From NCBI RefSeq assembly GCF_014205675.1, contig NZ_JACIIX010000001.1, positions 358,989 through 422,988 of the forward strand: 64,000 nt of DNA. The letters are read 5' to 3'. The DNA is from Novispirillum itersonii. GTDB lineage: Bacteria; Pseudomonadota; Alphaproteobacteria; Rhodospirillales; Rhodospirillaceae. A program made the translations under genes and the position numbers. The notes under the pieces are model-generated. The model was not told the origin of the DNA. It did no database searches and saw only the letters and a list, made by a program, of their open reading frames with translations. Positions 20,176 through 30,130 of this stretch are shown here, one piece after another (within the stretch, counting starts at the first letter, position 1; each line of letters opens with the position of its first letter).

Positions 20176-20201
20176 GGCCGGAGATCCGAAGATCTCCGGC
20201 C
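20176..20201 (-). terminator. UUCG-capped hairpin between rplL and rpoB, probable attenuator
   Basis: Perfect 11-bp stem GGCCGGAGATC/GATCTCCGGCC with the four-base loop UUCG on the transcribed strand, closed by C-G, giving the very stable cUUCGg tetraloop. It is followed by TTCCTGTTTCTG, a broken U-rich tract. Position 25 bases after the rplL stop matches the E. coli rplL-rpoB attenuator that lets part of the transcription read through. The imperfect U tract fits partial termination. Confidence 0.65.
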
Positions 20202-20226
20202 CGATCCCATTTGCCGAAGGCAGGTC

Positions 20227-20598
20227 TTACTTCAGTTCGACCTTGGCGCCGGCGTCTTCCAGCTGCTTCTTCAGCTTGTCGGCTTCGTCCTTGGACGCAG
20301 CTTCCTTCACGGCCTTCGGAGCGCCTTCGACCAGGTCCTTGGCTTCCTTCAGACCCAGGCCGGTGATGGCGCGGACTTCCTTAATGACGTTGATCTTGTT
20401 GGCGCCGGCGTCAACCAGAACCACGTCGAACTCGGTCTTTTCTTCAACGGCCGGAGCAGCGGCAGCGGCAACGGCGGCGACGGCCACCGGAGCAGCGGCG
20501 GAAACGCCCCACTTTTCTTCCAGCAGCTTGGACAGTTCAGCGGCTTCCAGCACGGTCAGGGCGGACAGGTCGTCGACGAGCTTGGCGAGATCAGCCAT
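20227..20598 (-). CDS. rplL: 50S ribosomal protein L7/L12
   Basis: 123 residues from [25 protein letters not shown] precedes the ATG at 20598, so the four-codon longer start is not used. The N-terminal dimerisation helices are followed by an Ala/Val/Pro hinge (about residues 33-55) and the C-terminal domain [20 protein letters not shown] with [10 protein letters not shown]. Multiple copies form the stalk that recruits translational GTPases. It lies 88 bp after rplJ. Confidence 0.97.
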   Translation of the reverse strand: MADLAKLVDDLSALTVLEAAELSKLLEEKWGVSAAAPVAVAAVAAAAAPAVEEKTEFDVVLVDAGANKINVIKEVRAITGLGLKEAKDLVEGAPKAVKEAASKDEADKLKKQLEDAGAKVELK

Positions 20599-20686
20599 TT
20601 TATACTCCACAGGTTGACCACGGGCTTTGCGTTATGCCGCGTGGCAGGTCGGTTCATAAAGTCCCGCCGAAGCGGGAAGCAGCGAC

Positions 20687-21205
20687 TTAGGCGGCTTCGC
20701 CTTTGGTGGCATAGGCATTGAGAACCCGAGCAAGCCCGGCAGCCGGCTGAGACAGCACGGTCGCGATACGGGTACCCGGGGTCTGGATCATGCCCACCAA
20801 CCTGGCACGCAGTTCGTCCAGGCTCGGCATGGTGGCCAGCGCCTTAACCCCATCGGAGTTCAGGGCAGAGCCGTTCATGTTCCCGCCGAGAATAACCAGC
20901 TTCGGGTTAGTCTTGGCGAAATCAACCATAGCCTTGGCAGCGGCGACCGGATCGGCCGACACGGCAATGCCGGTCGGACCGGTCAGCAGATCGCCGACGC
21001 TGTCAAACTTGGTGCCATCAAGGGCGAGACGCGTAAGCCGATTCTTGGTGACACGGAAGCTGGCACCCGCAGCGCGCATCTGCTTACGGAGATTCTCCAT
21101 TTCCGCCACGGTCAGGCCCGAATAGTGGGCGACCACGACGGTGGAGACTTCCCCGAACAGCTGATGGAGCTCGGAAACCAACTCCTGCTTCTGTTCACGG
21201 TTCAC
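20687..21205 (-). CDS. rplJ: 50S ribosomal protein L10
   Basis: 172 residues: [17 protein letters not shown] start, [20 protein letters not shown] near 19-38, and [16 protein letters not shown] near 50-65. The C-terminal helix that carries L12 dimers ends [14 protein letters not shown]10 forms the stalk base with L12 and autoregulates the rplJL transcript. The matching leader RNA is visible upstream at 21368-21437, which supports that control here. Confidence 0.97.
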   Translation of the reverse strand: MNREQKQELVSELHQLFGEVSTVVVAHYSGLTVAEMENLRKQMRAAGASFRVTKNRLTRLALDGTKFDSVGDLLTGPTGIAVSADPVAAAKAMVDFAKTNPKLVILGGNMNGSALNSDGVKALATMPSLDELRARLVGMIQTPGTRIATVLSQPAAGLARVLNAYATKGEAA

Positions 21206-21367
21206 GTTGCGTCTCCGCAGTCTTGATCCGGTCCGGAAACCGGACAGGATCTGTTGCGATAGTCTCCATCCGGAAGGACGGAGGGGACAACCTGCCCCAG
21301 AAGCTGAAGCCCGCCACCCAAGAGCCGCTATGCGTGATAACGGAACCGGACCCGCGGAAATTCAACT

Positions 21368-21437
21368 CCCGTCTGTGCAGGCGGGGTGCTCCCCTTTCAG
21401 AAACCGCCCGTGCGGTTCACCTACGGTCTTGGACAGG
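21368..21437 (-). promoter_or_regulatory. L10 leader, ribosomal protein autoregulatory RNA
   Basis: On the transcribed strand the spacer between rplA and rplJ contains AAGACCGTAGGTGAACC and, 30-odd bases on, CCTGCACAGACGGG. These are the two conserved arms of the L10 leader family, in which AGACxGUAGGUG pairs and bulges opposite CCUGCxCAGACGG. L10(L12)4 binding to this RNA represses translation of rplJ-rplL. The assignment rests on motif and position; a covariance-model search would settle it. Confidence 0.75.
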
Positions 21438-21470
21438 TAACACGGCTTCCGGCGGACCGGAAACCTGCCA

Positions 21471-21498
21471 CCGTCACCCGGGCACGCCCGGATGACGG
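21471..21498 (-). promoter_or_regulatory. Hairpin just after rplA
   Basis: CCGTCA-C-CCGGG, loop CACG, CCCGG-..-TGACGG forms a stem of about 11 pairs with one mismatch, 16 bases past the rplA stop codon. No U-run follows on the minus strand, so it is more likely an mRNA processing or stabilising structure in the rplA-rplJ spacer than a terminator. Confidence 0.4.
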
Positions 21499-21513
21499 TG
21501 ATCAAGGATGCTC

Positions 21514-22209
21514 TTAGCCCGCGACGGAGCCCGGAGCAATCTTCAGACCCGGGCCCATGGTGGAGCTCAGGGAGATCTTCTGCACGTAGGTGCCCTTGGC
21601 GCCCGACGGCTTGGCCTTCTGGATGGCGTCCACGAAAGCGCGGACGTTCTCAACCAGCTTGCCTTCGTCGAAGGAGACCTTGCCGATACCGGCATGGACG
21701 ATACCAGCCTTCTCGACACGGAACTGCACCTGACCGGCCTTGGCGGACTTCACGGCACCGGCGACATCGGCGGTGACGGTGCCCAGCTTCGGGTTCGGCA
21801 TCAGGCCGCGCGGCCCGAGGATCTTACCGACGCGACCGACCAGACCCATCATATCCGGGGTGGCGATGCAGCGGTCGAAATCCATCTTGCCCTGCTGGAT
21901 CATTTCCATCAGCTCTTCGGCACCGACGATGTCAGCACCGGCAGCCTTGGCTTCCTCGGCCTTATCGGCCTTGGCGAACACAGCGACGCGCACGGTCTTG
22001 CCGGTGCCGTGCGGCAGCTCGACAACACCACGGACCATCTGGTCGGCATGACGCGGGTCAACACCCAGGTTCATGGCGATTTCGAGAGATTCGTCAAACT
22101 TGGCCTTAGCGGCCCCCTTGACGATCTTCACGGCTTCGACCAGCTCGTAAAACTTTTCGCGATCAACGCCTTCGTAGGCGCTCTTCAGACGCTTGCCAAT
22201 CTTCGCCAT
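21514..22209 (-). CDS. rplA: 50S ribosomal protein L1
   Basis: 231 residues with [20 protein letters not shown] near 39-58, the [15 protein letters not shown] motif near 130-144, and the C-terminal [21 protein letters not shown]1 forms the mobile stalk at the E site and represses its own operon by binding the leader mRNA. It follows rplK by 4 bp. Confidence 0.97.
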   Translation of the reverse strand: MAKIGKRLKSAYEGVDREKFYELVEAVKIVKGAAKAKFDESLEIAMNLGVDPRHADQMVRGVVELPHGTGKTVRVAVFAKADKAEEAKAAGADIVGAEELMEMIQQGKMDFDRCIATPDMMGLVGRVGKILGPRGLMPNPKLGTVTADVAGAVKSAKAGQVQFRVEKAGIVHAGIGKVSFDEGKLVENVRAFVDAIQKAKPSGAKGTYVQKISLSSTMGPGLKIAPGSVAG

Positions 22210-22213
22210 CGTC

Positions 22214-22645
22214 TTATTCCACCACCTGGAGACCCATGGACCGGGCAGAGCCCTTGATCATCTGTACGGCGGAGTCAACCTCGGCGCAGTTCAGATCCTT
22301 CATCTTCGCTTCGGCGATTTCACGGATCTGATCGACCGTGACCTTGCCGACGAAGGAGCCCTTACCCGGAGTCTGGGAACCAGACTTCAGGCTGGCGGCC
22401 TTCTTCAGGAAGTAAGACACCGGCGGGGTCTTGGTGACGAAGGTAAAGGTACGGTCGGTGTAGGCGGTGATGACGACCGGAATCGGCATCCCCGGCTCAA
22501 GACCCTGCGTGGCGGCGTTGAACGCCTTGCAGAATTCCATGATGTTCAGGCCGCGCTGACCCAGCGCCGGACCGATCGGCGGCGACGGGTTGGCTTTGCC
22601 CGCAGGCACCTGAAGCTTAACGTAACCAGCGACTTTCTTTGCCAT
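22214..22645 (-). CDS. rplK: 50S ribosomal protein L11
   Basis: 143 residues. The proline-rich N-terminal segment [20 protein letters not shown] (near residues 16-35) and the C-terminal RNA-binding domain [20 protein letters not shown] are diagnostic. L11 lies at the GTPase-associated centre and is needed for RelA activation; thiostrepton acts here. It follows nusG by 120 bp of spacer. Confidence 0.97.
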   Translation of the reverse strand: MAKKVAGYVKLQVPAGKANPSPPIGPALGQRGLNIMEFCKAFNAATQGLEPGMPIPVVITAYTDRTFTFVTKTPPVSYFLKKAASLKSGSQTPGKGSFVGKVTVDQIREIAEAKMKDLNCAEVDSAVQMIKGSARSMGLQVVE

Positions 22646-22669
22646 TTTCCTACCTCGTTGCGTTGAGGC

Positions 22670-22703
22670 CCGCGGTCCGGCCGGGCAACCGGGCCTCCCG
22701 CGG
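22670..22703 (-). promoter_or_regulatory. Hairpin upstream of rplK, possible L1 binding site
   Basis: Self-complementary arms CCGCGG (22670-22675) and CCGCGG (22698-22703) bracket internal CCGG-rich pairing in the 120-bp nusG-rplK spacer. In many bacteria L1 represses rplKA through a leader structure mimicking its rRNA site. Position fits, but I did not recognise the L1 consensus, so this is a candidate only. Confidence 0.3.
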
Positions 22704-22765
22704 ATACCGGGATACGGACTGCCCGCACCCCGACCAACTCCCGGTCATCAGATCCCGGATCGGGA

Positions 22766-23296
22766 TCAGACTTTCTCGACCTGAGAGAATTCCAGATCGA
22801 CCGGCGTGGACCGGCCGAAGATCGAAACAGACACCTTGAGGCGGGCCTTGTCTTCCTCGACTTCTTCGACAATGCCGTTGAAGGAGGCAAACGGACCGTC
22901 GGCAACGCGAACCTGCTCGCCGACCTCGAAAGTGATGGAGGCCTTCGGACGCTCGACGCCTTCCTTGACCTGATTGATGATGCGCTCAGCCTCGCGCTGG
23001 GTGATCGGCACCGGACGGCCACGCCCCCCGAGGAACCCGGTCACCTTCGGCGTATCTTTCACCAGATGCCAGCTTTCGTCGGTCATCTGCATCTTCAGCA
23101 GCACATAGCCCGGGAAGAACTTGCGGTCGGACTGCACTTTCGCGCCGCGGCGGACTTCCACCACTTCTTCCGTCGGCACCAGGATCTCTTCGAACTGATC
23201 GGCCAGACCCTTCTGGGCAGCCTGTTCGCGGATCGACTGGGCGACTTTGTTCTCAAACCCGGAATAAACGTGCAGAACGTACCAACGCGCTTCCAT
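22766..23296 (-). CDS. nusG: Transcription termination/antitermination factor NusG
   Basis: 176 residues. The NGN domain opens [20 protein letters not shown] and includes the [20 protein letters not shown] segment. The C-terminal KOW domain is [20 protein letters not shown]. NusG binds the RNA polymerase clamp and couples it to Rho or, via S10, to ribosomes. It follows secE by 4 bp. The conserved secE-nusG-rplK order is retained. Confidence 0.97.
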   Translation of the reverse strand: MEARWYVLHVYSGFENKVAQSIREQAAQKGLADQFEEILVPTEEVVEVRRGAKVQSDRKFFPGYVLLKMQMTDESWHLVKDTPKVTGFLGGRGRPVPITQREAERIINQVKEGVERPKASITFEVGEQVRVADGPFASFNGIVEEVEEDKARLKVSVSIFGRSTPVDLEFSQVEKV

Positions 23297-23300
23297 GACC

Positions 23301-23498
23301 TCAGCTCCCCAGCCCGAATACCAGCTTCACACCAGACGCCAGAATCTGATCGACCAGCAGGAAAAACAGAGCCGCCACAACAACCATCACAAAAACCATG
23401 ATGGTGGAAATGGTGGCTTCCTTACGGGTCGGCCACGTGACTTTCGCCACTTCCTGACGGACCTGCCGGACGAACTGACCGGGATTGGTTTTTGCCAT
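23301..23498 (-). CDS. secE: Protein translocase subunit SecE
   Basis: 65 residues with an amphipathic N-terminal helix containing the conserved [13 protein letters not shown] and a single membrane span (about residues 31-58). This is the short single-span SecE found in most bacteria outside the enterics. It clamps SecY in the Sec channel. It is followed by nusG after 4 bp. Confidence 0.96.
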   Translation of the reverse strand: MAKTNPGQFVRQVRQEVAKVTWPTRKEATISTIMVFVMVVVAALFFLLVDQILASGVKLVFGLGS

Positions 23499-23741
23499 GA
23501 CTGCTCACAACCCAACTGGTTTATGCCGCGCGGGAGAGGCCGGATCAAAGCGGAAACGCAGAACGCATCCGCACCAATACGGTAAACACCCGAAAACCGG
23601 CGGCACCGAAATCCGATATCCGCCGGAGCTCCTGATCGCCAGCAGACAGACGGACTGCCCGCTGACCGGCGACACCCAAAACACTTTTAAAGTGGATATC
23701 CAGCTTTTTAAGTGATTTTTCCGGCATCGCCCTGAAACTGT

Positions 23742-23765
23742 CATGCCCGGCTTGCGCCGGGCATG
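23742..23765. repeat. REP-like palindrome upstream of secE
   Basis: CATGCCCGGC-TTGC-GCCGGGCATG, a perfect 10-bp stem with a 4-base loop, preceded by GT. The pattern resembles the abundant GTCATGCCCGGC...GCCGGGCATG intergenic palindromes of alphaproteobacteria. It lies 18 bp from the 3' end of tRNA-Trp on the transcribed strand and so could also serve in 3' processing. Only one full copy is seen in the window. Confidence 0.5.
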
Positions 23766-23783
23766 AGGCCGTAGTGGCTGTTT

Positions 23784-23859
23784 TGGCAGGGGCGACAGGG
23801 ATCGAACCCGTAACCCCCGGTTTTGGAGACCGGTGCTCTACCAGTTGAGCTACGCCCCT
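23784..23859 (-). tRNA. tRNA-Trp (anticodon CCA)
   Basis: 76 nt, including an encoded 3' CCA. The 7-bp acceptor stem is AGGGGCG/CGCCCCT, the D-arm TAGCTCAACTGGTAGAGCA, the anticodon loop CTCCAAA and the T-arm GGGTTCGATCCC. Its place between tufB and secE is the classic bacterial arrangement. Confidence 0.97.
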
Positions 23860-24058
23860 ATAAGGGTCTGCCAACCACTTCAGTTTCGTCTGTCTCGTCC
23901 GGTCGGACTGAACTTTCTGAAACCACCCTCAGGAGCCATCCTGACGGGAGCGGCGTTATAGCCGCCCTGTAAAAAAAGATCAAGCCACAAAACGCAAACA
24001 CCGCAGGGAAAAGTTGCGATCCGCCCTGTCCGGACAGACCCTTGCCCCCAAAAGCAAA

Positions 24059-24082
24059 TCGGGGCCCCCGAAGGGACCCCGA
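24059..24082 (-). terminator. UUCG-capped terminator after tufB
   Basis: On the transcribed strand TCGGGG-U-CCC, loop TTCG, GGG-G-CCCCGA, then TTTGCTTTTGG. Ten pairs with one mismatch and a UUCG tetraloop followed by a broken U tract. It begins about 12 bases after the tufB stop. It may be partial, because tRNA-Trp and secE lie downstream without an evident promoter of their own. Confidence 0.65.
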
Positions 24083-24093
24083 CTCACGGAACA

Positions 24094-25284
<1,191 letters not shown>

Positions 25285-25368
25285 TCTGGGACCCGTTCTT
25301 TCCGTGGGTGGTAGGGCAAGTTAATAAACGCCAGTGCGCTGAACGCCTGGCGTTTTCCGGAGAGGAAA

Positions 25369-25442
<74 letters not shown>

Positions 25443-25553
25443 CCGGCGCATTGCCCGACCCCATGGTAGCTCCCGGGAGCGTTTGCTCCTGCGTGCGGGA
25501 ACCAATTTATGGGCTCTGGACGGCACGCTAGGCCGACGCCGGTGGGCGGTAGT

Positions 25554-25639
25554 TGGTGGAGGGGGAAGGATTCGAACCTTCGTAGACATACGTCGGCAGA
25601 TTTACAGTCTGCTGCCATTGACCGCTCGGCCACCCCTCC
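25554..25639 (-). tRNA. tRNA-Tyr (anticodon GTA)
   Basis: 86 nt, a class II tRNA with a long variable arm, encoded CCA, acceptor GGAGGGG/CCCCTCC, anticodon loop CTGTAAA, T-arm AAGGTTCGAATCCTT. It is first in the tRNA-Tyr, tRNA-Gly, tufB series and lies about 28 bases downstream of a predicted start site. Confidence 0.96.
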
Positions 25640-25674
25640 TCAGGGACCCGCACCACCCGGCGTCGGGAGCCCGG

Positions 25675-25703
25675 TTTCTAAAGGGGTTAGCCCCCTCTGT
25701 CAA
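25675..25703 (-). promoter_or_regulatory. Predicted sigma-70 promoter of the tRNA-tufB-secE transcript
   Basis: On the minus strand TTGACA (25698-25703), 17-bp spacer, TAGAAA (25675-25680), then a GC-rich discriminator CCGGGC. The consensus -35 and ideal spacing make this one of the best promoters in the window. Start of transcription is expected near 25667, about 28 bases before tRNA-Tyr. Confidence 0.7.
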
Positions 25704-25890
25704 CGAGAAAAATGAAGTTTTTTTCAAAAGGTCGGCCCATCCGGCCAGAAGCCCTGTGTTCATGCGGTTTTCGGGCGGAAACTTTTTTAGGGCTGATTGC
25801 CAACCACCGCCTGCGAAAAGCTTTTTTCCCCCGGGCCCGCATGCTGCTATACACGCGCATCTGTGATTTATTTTTTCGGGAGGCCGCATC

Positions 25891-26784
25891 ATGGCGCGCA
25901 AACCCCTTCCCCCGGCCCGTCCGTCGGCCCCTGCCCTGTCCGGGCGCGAGACCCCCCGTCCGGAGGGGCGCGGCCCCCGGCCCGGTGCCAAAGCCGCCGC
26001 CCCCCGGGGGGCGGTGCAGAAGGGGGGATCCCGCAGCGGGGAACTGTGGCTGTATGGCCGCCACCCGGTGGAAGCCGCCCTGCTGAATCCCGACCGCCGC
26101 TGCCGCCGCCTGATGGTAACGCGGGAAGCCCGCGCTGATCTGGATGGCGTTCTCAGCCGGTCTCCCCACGCCCCGACCATCGAGCCTGCCGACCGGAACG
26201 CCCTGAATGACCTGCTGGGCGAACAGGCGATCCATCAGGGGATGGCCCTGCGGGTGGATCCGCTGCCGGACCTGACGCCGGAAGATCTGGTGGAACGCTA
26301 CGCTGAGGCCACCGAAGCCGTGGTTCTGGTGCTGGATCAGGTGACCGACCCCCATAACGTCGGGGCTGTGCTGCGGTCCGCCGCCGCCTTCGGCGCGGTC
26401 GCGGTGATGGTGCAGGACCGCCATTCCCCTGAAGAGACCGGCGTTCTTGCCAAGTCGGCCTCCGGGGCGCTGGAACGGATGCCGCTGGTGCGGGTCGCCA
26501 ATCTGGCCCGGGCGCTGGAAACCCTGAAGGAGGGCGGCTTCTGGAGCGCCGGTCTCGCCGCTGACGGGCCGACCACCCTTGCCGGGGCCAAGCTGTCCGG
26601 CAAAGTGGCGCTGGTGCTGGGATCAGAAGGGGCCGGTCTGCGCCGCCTGACGCGGGAGACCTGTGACCTGCTGGTCCGGCTGCCGATGATGCCGGACAGC
26701 ATGGAAAGCCTGAACGTTTCCAACGCCGCCGCCATCGCGCTGTATGAAGTGCGCCGCGCCGCGCTGGAAGCTGCACAGGGCTGA
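25891..26784 (+). CDS. rlmB: 23S rRNA 2'-O-methyltransferase, RlmB/TrmH type
   Basis: 297 residues. After a Pro/Arg/Gly-rich N-terminal extension of about 50 residues come the L30e-like substrate domain (LYGRHPVEAALL, IHQGMALRV) and the SPOUT domain. The three SPOUT motifs are VLDQVTDPHNVGAVLRSA, VLGSEGAGL and LNVSNAAAIAL. This combination fits the enzyme that methylates G2251 in 23S rRNA, though related TrmH-family targets are possible. GGGAGG precedes the ATG. The extension is low-complexity and probably disordered. Confidence 0.88.
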   Translation: MARKPLPPARPSAPALSGRETPRPEGRGPRPGAKAAAPRGAVQKGGSRSGELWLYGRHPVEAALLNPDRRCRRLMVTREARADLDGVLSRSPHAPTIEPADRNALNDLLGEQAIHQGMALRVDPLPDLTPEDLVERYAEATEAVVLVLDQVTDPHNVGAVLRSAAAFGAVAVMVQDRHSPEETGVLAKSASGALERMPLVRVANLARALETLKEGGFWSAGLAADGPTTLAGAKLSGKVALVLGSEGAGLRRLTRETCDLLVRLPMMPDSMESLNVSNAAAIALYEVRRAALEAAQG

Positions 26785-26790
26785 CCCGGG

Positions 26791-26826
26791 CATAAAGCGG
26801 ACCATAAACCGGACCATAAACCGGAA
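26791..26826. repeat. Three tandem 12-bp repeats
   Basis: CATAAAGCGGAC, CATAAACCGGAC, CATAAACCGGAA follow each other directly between rlmB and tRNA-Thr. One or two bases differ between units. They start 6 bp after the rlmB stop. No function is evident; slippage-type variation would be expected. Confidence 0.7.
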
Positions 26827-26904
26827 GCGAAAAATCTCTTTTCCTCCCGGCGCGGTCAGGCTATGTAAGCCGGTATCCGGAGCCCTTGGCCCCGGGCCGG
26901 TTAT

Positions 26905-26980
26905 GCCCCTATAGCTCAGCTGGTAGAGCACCTGATTTGTAATCAGGGGGTCGCGGGTTCGATCCCTGCTGGGGGCACCA
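26905..26980 (+). tRNA. tRNA-Thr (anticodon TGT)
   Basis: 76 nt with encoded CCA. Acceptor GCCCCTA paired with TGGGGGC, D-arm TAGCTCAGCTGGTAGAGCA, anticodon loop TTTGTAA, T-arm GCGGGTTCGATCCCTGC. It lies downstream of rlmB on the plus strand. A strong hairpin at 27011-27043 follows. Confidence 0.96.
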
Positions 26981-27010
26981 GATTTCTTCAGTCCTCGTAA
27001 GAGGATATCC

Positions 27011-27043
27011 AAAGGCCAGCCGGGTCCGCCCCGGCTGGCCTTT
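27011..27043. terminator. Bidirectional terminator between tRNA-Thr and sbcC
   Basis: A perfect 14-bp stem AAAGGCCAGCCGGG/CCCGGCTGGCCTTT with a 5-base loop. The A/T ends give short U-runs on both strands. It lies 30 bases after tRNA-Thr and 6 bases after the sbcC stop, serving convergent transcription. Confidence 0.75.
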
Positions 27044-27049
27044 GTCCTG

Positions 27050-30000
27050 TCAGCCTATCCGCCTGCCCCGGGTCTCCACCCGGCTGCCGCCCGCCTGCTT
27101 GCGGATATAGAACCCATTGGGGATCGCTTCCTGCACCAGCGGCACGTGGGAGATCAGGCCGACCGCCCGGTTCTGGCTGACCAGCGCATTCAACACCTGC
27201 AACACCTGATCCAGCGTTCCGGTGCCGTGCTCGGTGTCCAGACTGCCAAAGCCTTCATCAATGAAGATGGTATCCAGCTGCACCCGCCCGCTGGTGCTTT
27301 CCACCACATCGGCCAGCCCCAGCGCCAGCGCCAGCGCCGCGATGAAGGTTTCCCCCCCGGACAGTGTCGCGGTCGGGCGTTCCTTGCCGGTATGGGCATC
27401 AAACACCTGTATGCCCAGCCCGCGTTGCGCCCGGCCACTGCCTTCGGCATCACGGATCAACTGGTAACGATACGCCGTCATCGGCCCCAGACGCAGGTTC
27501 GCCGCCTGCAACACCGCATCAAACATCGCGGCGATTGCGTAAATCTCCAGCGACAGATTCTGCGGGTTTTTCCCGGTCACCGCCGCCGCCAGCCCCCGCA
27601 GCGGGGCCGAGGCCGCCTCCACCGCCTCCACCGCCCGCTTCGCCTCGGCCAGAGAGTCCTGAAGCCCCAGCAAGGCCATCCGCCGCTGGCGGGCTGCAAC
27701 CTCCTGCTCCTGCATCGCCAGCACCACAGCGTCAGCGGCATCCCGCTGCGCCGTCAGGTCGGCAAGGGCCGGACGGGTCAGCCCCTCAACCGCCGCCCCG
27801 GTCTGGCGGACGGCCTCCTCCGCCCCGGCCAGATCCCGCCGGAAGGCCTCCACCGCCGCCCGTTCCTCCGCCAGCCGGGGGAACTGCGGTTTCAGGGCCT
27901 GATAGGCATCCGGCGTCAGACCGGTCTGCTCCAGCCGACGGTGGAAGAAAGCCGATGCCTCCTCGGCCCGCCGGACCCGGTCCGCTTCCGTCTGAAGGGC
28001 CGCCTGCACATCCTTGGCAGCGCCGAGATCCGCCACACGGGCCAGCCTGACCGCCTCCTCCGCCTGCTGGCGGCCCCGCAGTAACGCCTCAAGCCGGGCG
28101 TGGGCCGCCGTCAGCTCCGCCGTCAGGGTGGCCGGATCCCGCACATCCTGCGGAACGCTGTCCAACAGCACATCCCGCTGCGCCACCAAGGCCGCCACGG
28201 CGACCTCATGTTCCGCCAGCGTCTCCCGCAGGCGGTCACGGTCCGCATCGGCAGCGGAAATCGCGCTGCCAAGCCGCTCCAGAGCCGTTTCCGCTGCCTT
28301 CAGATCCGTGACCGGTCCCAGTACCGCCAGATCGGCCTCCAGCGCGGTCATCTGGGCGTGCAGGATCTCCGGAGCGGTCTCGGGACAGTCGAGGGTCGCC
28401 AGCCGGGCCTGCCGTTCGGCGAGAACACTCCGGGCCGCCGTCAGAGATTCCTCGGCCCGCCGCCCGGCCTGATCGGCGGCCTGCCAGCGCGTTTCCGCCG
28501 CCTGACGGGCCGCCGTCAGATCCCCTGAACCGGCCTCCCCCCCAGCCGGAGCCGGATGATCCTGCCCGCCGCAGACCGGACAGGGCTGACCGGGAAGCAG
28601 ATGACGGGCCAGACTGACCGCCTTACTGTGAAGAACCGCCTGTTCGGCCTGCTCCAGCGCCTGCCGGGCCCCGGTCACAGCGGCAGCGGCCTGATCCCGG
28701 CGGCCCTGCCGCTCAGTGACCGCCTGTTCCGCAGCGGCAACCGCCTGCCGGGCCGCCGCATGGTCCATCGCCAGCTTCAACACCTGCCGCAGGGCCTGCC
28801 CCTGCACCGACAGATCCTGACGGCGGGCCTCGTTCAGGCGGGCCTGTTTCAGCCTCTCCGCTGCCCGGCTCTGCTCTGCCCGCTGCCGTTCAAGCGCCGT
28901 CTGCGCTGCGGCCAGCCGGACCCGGCCCGTCTCCGCCGCCGCCCGGGTCGTGGCCAGCGCCGTCAGAACGCCCGCCGCCTGTTCCAATGTCCCCCGGTGC
29001 CGCGTCAGATCCTCGGTCCGCTGACGCAGCCGGATCCCCTCCGGCTCGCGGGCCAGTTCCGCCGCCAGCCGCTCCTCGGCACGCTGCGCCTGTTCCGCCG
29101 CCGCCGCAGCGGCAGACCGCGCCCGCAGCACCGCCGCCGCCGCCTCTGTCCGCTCCGCCGCCGCCGTGCGGGCGGCCGCTTCCGCGTCGGTCAGGACCTG
29201 CGCCCGCTCGGCCTGTTCCAACCGCCGGGCCCGGGCCTCCATCTCGTCCGTCCGGACCTGAAGGGCGGTCAGGGCCTGCGTTGCCCGCTCCGCCGCCAGA
29301 AACCGCTCCTCGGTCTGGGTGGCAGCCTGTAAGGCCCCCTGCGCGGCCTGCGCGGCAGCCTTGGCTTCCGTCAGGGCCTGTTGGCGGATTGCCAGCTGTT
29401 CTTCCGCCGCCACAATCCCCGCCGTCAGGGCCTCATCACCGTCAAAGCCTTCTGCCGCCAGCCGCTGATCGTAAACCGCCCGCTCCCGCTGGACCTGCCG
29501 TTCCGCCGCATCAGCCTGTTCCTTCAGGGTCTCGGCAAGGCGACGGTACAGCGAGACGTCGAACAGATCGCGCAGGATCTCCACCCGATCCTTGGTCTTC
29601 GCCGACAGGAAGGTCTCAAACCGCCCCTGTGGCAGCAGGACAATCTGCCGGAACTGCTCGGCACCATAGCCCAGACGCTCGACAATCGCCGCATCGACCG
29701 GCCCCACCTTCTTCTCGGCAATCACTTTGCCGCGCCGGTCAGCGGTGATCTCCTCCAGTGCCAGACCGGTGGCGTCGAACAGAAAGGCCTCGTGCGGATT
29801 CTTGGTTTCTCCGGTGCCGCGCTGACGCGGGCGCATCTGGTCCGGTCGCCGCAGCACCACATACCGCCGCCCCCCGACCTCAAACACCAGTTCCACTTCG
29901 GTCAACAGATCGGCGGCAGCATGGTCGGAGCGCAGCGACACCGCCTCCTGATCCGTTTTGGCCGGTTGCCCGAACAGCGCGAAGGTCATGGCGCTGAACA

Positions 30001-30130
30001 GGGTCGATTTGCCGGAGCCGGTCTGGCCGTAGATACCGAACAGGCCCGCCTCCACTGCATCGCGGAAGTCAACCACCTGCCGGTCGGGGTAGGGACCGAA
30101 GGCCTGAAGAGTCAGCCGGACCGGTTTCAT
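27050..30130 (-). CDS. sbcC: Exonuclease subunit SbcC (Rad50-like SMC ATPase)
   Basis: 1026 residues. N-terminal Walker A GIYGQTGSGKSTLFSAM near residue 33, Q-loop region LPQGRFETFLSA, and a long Ala/Gln/Arg-rich coiled coil broken by a zinc hook QPCPVCGG near the middle. The C-terminal ABC signature is TLSGGETFIAALALAL and Walker B DTIFIDEGFGSLD. With SbcD it forms the Mre11-Rad50-type nuclease that cleaves hairpins and protein-blocked DNA ends. Its ATG overlaps the sbcD stop (ATGA), so the two are translationally coupled. Confidence 0.95.
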   Translation of the reverse strand: MKPVRLTLQAFGPYPDRQVVDFRDAVEAGLFGIYGQTGSGKSTLFSAMTFALFGQPAKTDQEAVSLRSDHAAADLLTEVELVFEVGGRRYVVLRRPDQMRPRQRGTGETKNPHEAFLFDATGLALEEITADRRGKVIAEKKVGPVDAAIVERLGYGAEQFRQIVLLPQGRFETFLSAKTKDRVEILRDLFDVSLYRRLAETLKEQADAAERQVQRERAVYDQRLAAEGFDGDEALTAGIVAAEEQLAIRQQALTEAKAAAQAAQGALQAATQTEERFLAAERATQALTALQVRTDEMEARARRLEQAERAQVLTDAEAAARTAAAERTEAAAAVLRARSAAAAAAEQAQRAEERLAAELAREPEGIRLRQRTEDLTRHRGTLEQAAGVLTALATTRAAAETGRVRLAAAQTALERQRAEQSRAAERLKQARLNEARRQDLSVQGQALRQVLKLAMDHAAARQAVAAAEQAVTERQGRRDQAAAAVTGARQALEQAEQAVLHSKAVSLARHLLPGQPCPVCGGQDHPAPAGGEAGSGDLTAARQAAETRWQAADQAGRRAEESLTAARSVLAERQARLATLDCPETAPEILHAQMTALEADLAVLGPVTDLKAAETALERLGSAISAADADRDRLRETLAEHEVAVAALVAQRDVLLDSVPQDVRDPATLTAELTAAHARLEALLRGRQQAEEAVRLARVADLGAAKDVQAALQTEADRVRRAEEASAFFHRRLEQTGLTPDAYQALKPQFPRLAEERAAVEAFRRDLAGAEEAVRQTGAAVEGLTRPALADLTAQRDAADAVVLAMQEQEVAARQRRMALLGLQDSLAEAKRAVEAVEAASAPLRGLAAAVTGKNPQNLSLEIYAIAAMFDAVLQAANLRLGPMTAYRYQLIRDAEGSGRAQRGLGIQVFDAHTGKERPTATLSGGETFIAALALALGLADVVESTSGRVQLDTIFIDEGFGSLDTEHGTGTLDQVLQVLNALVSQNRAVGLISHVPLVQEAIPNGFYIRKQAGGSRVETRGRRIG

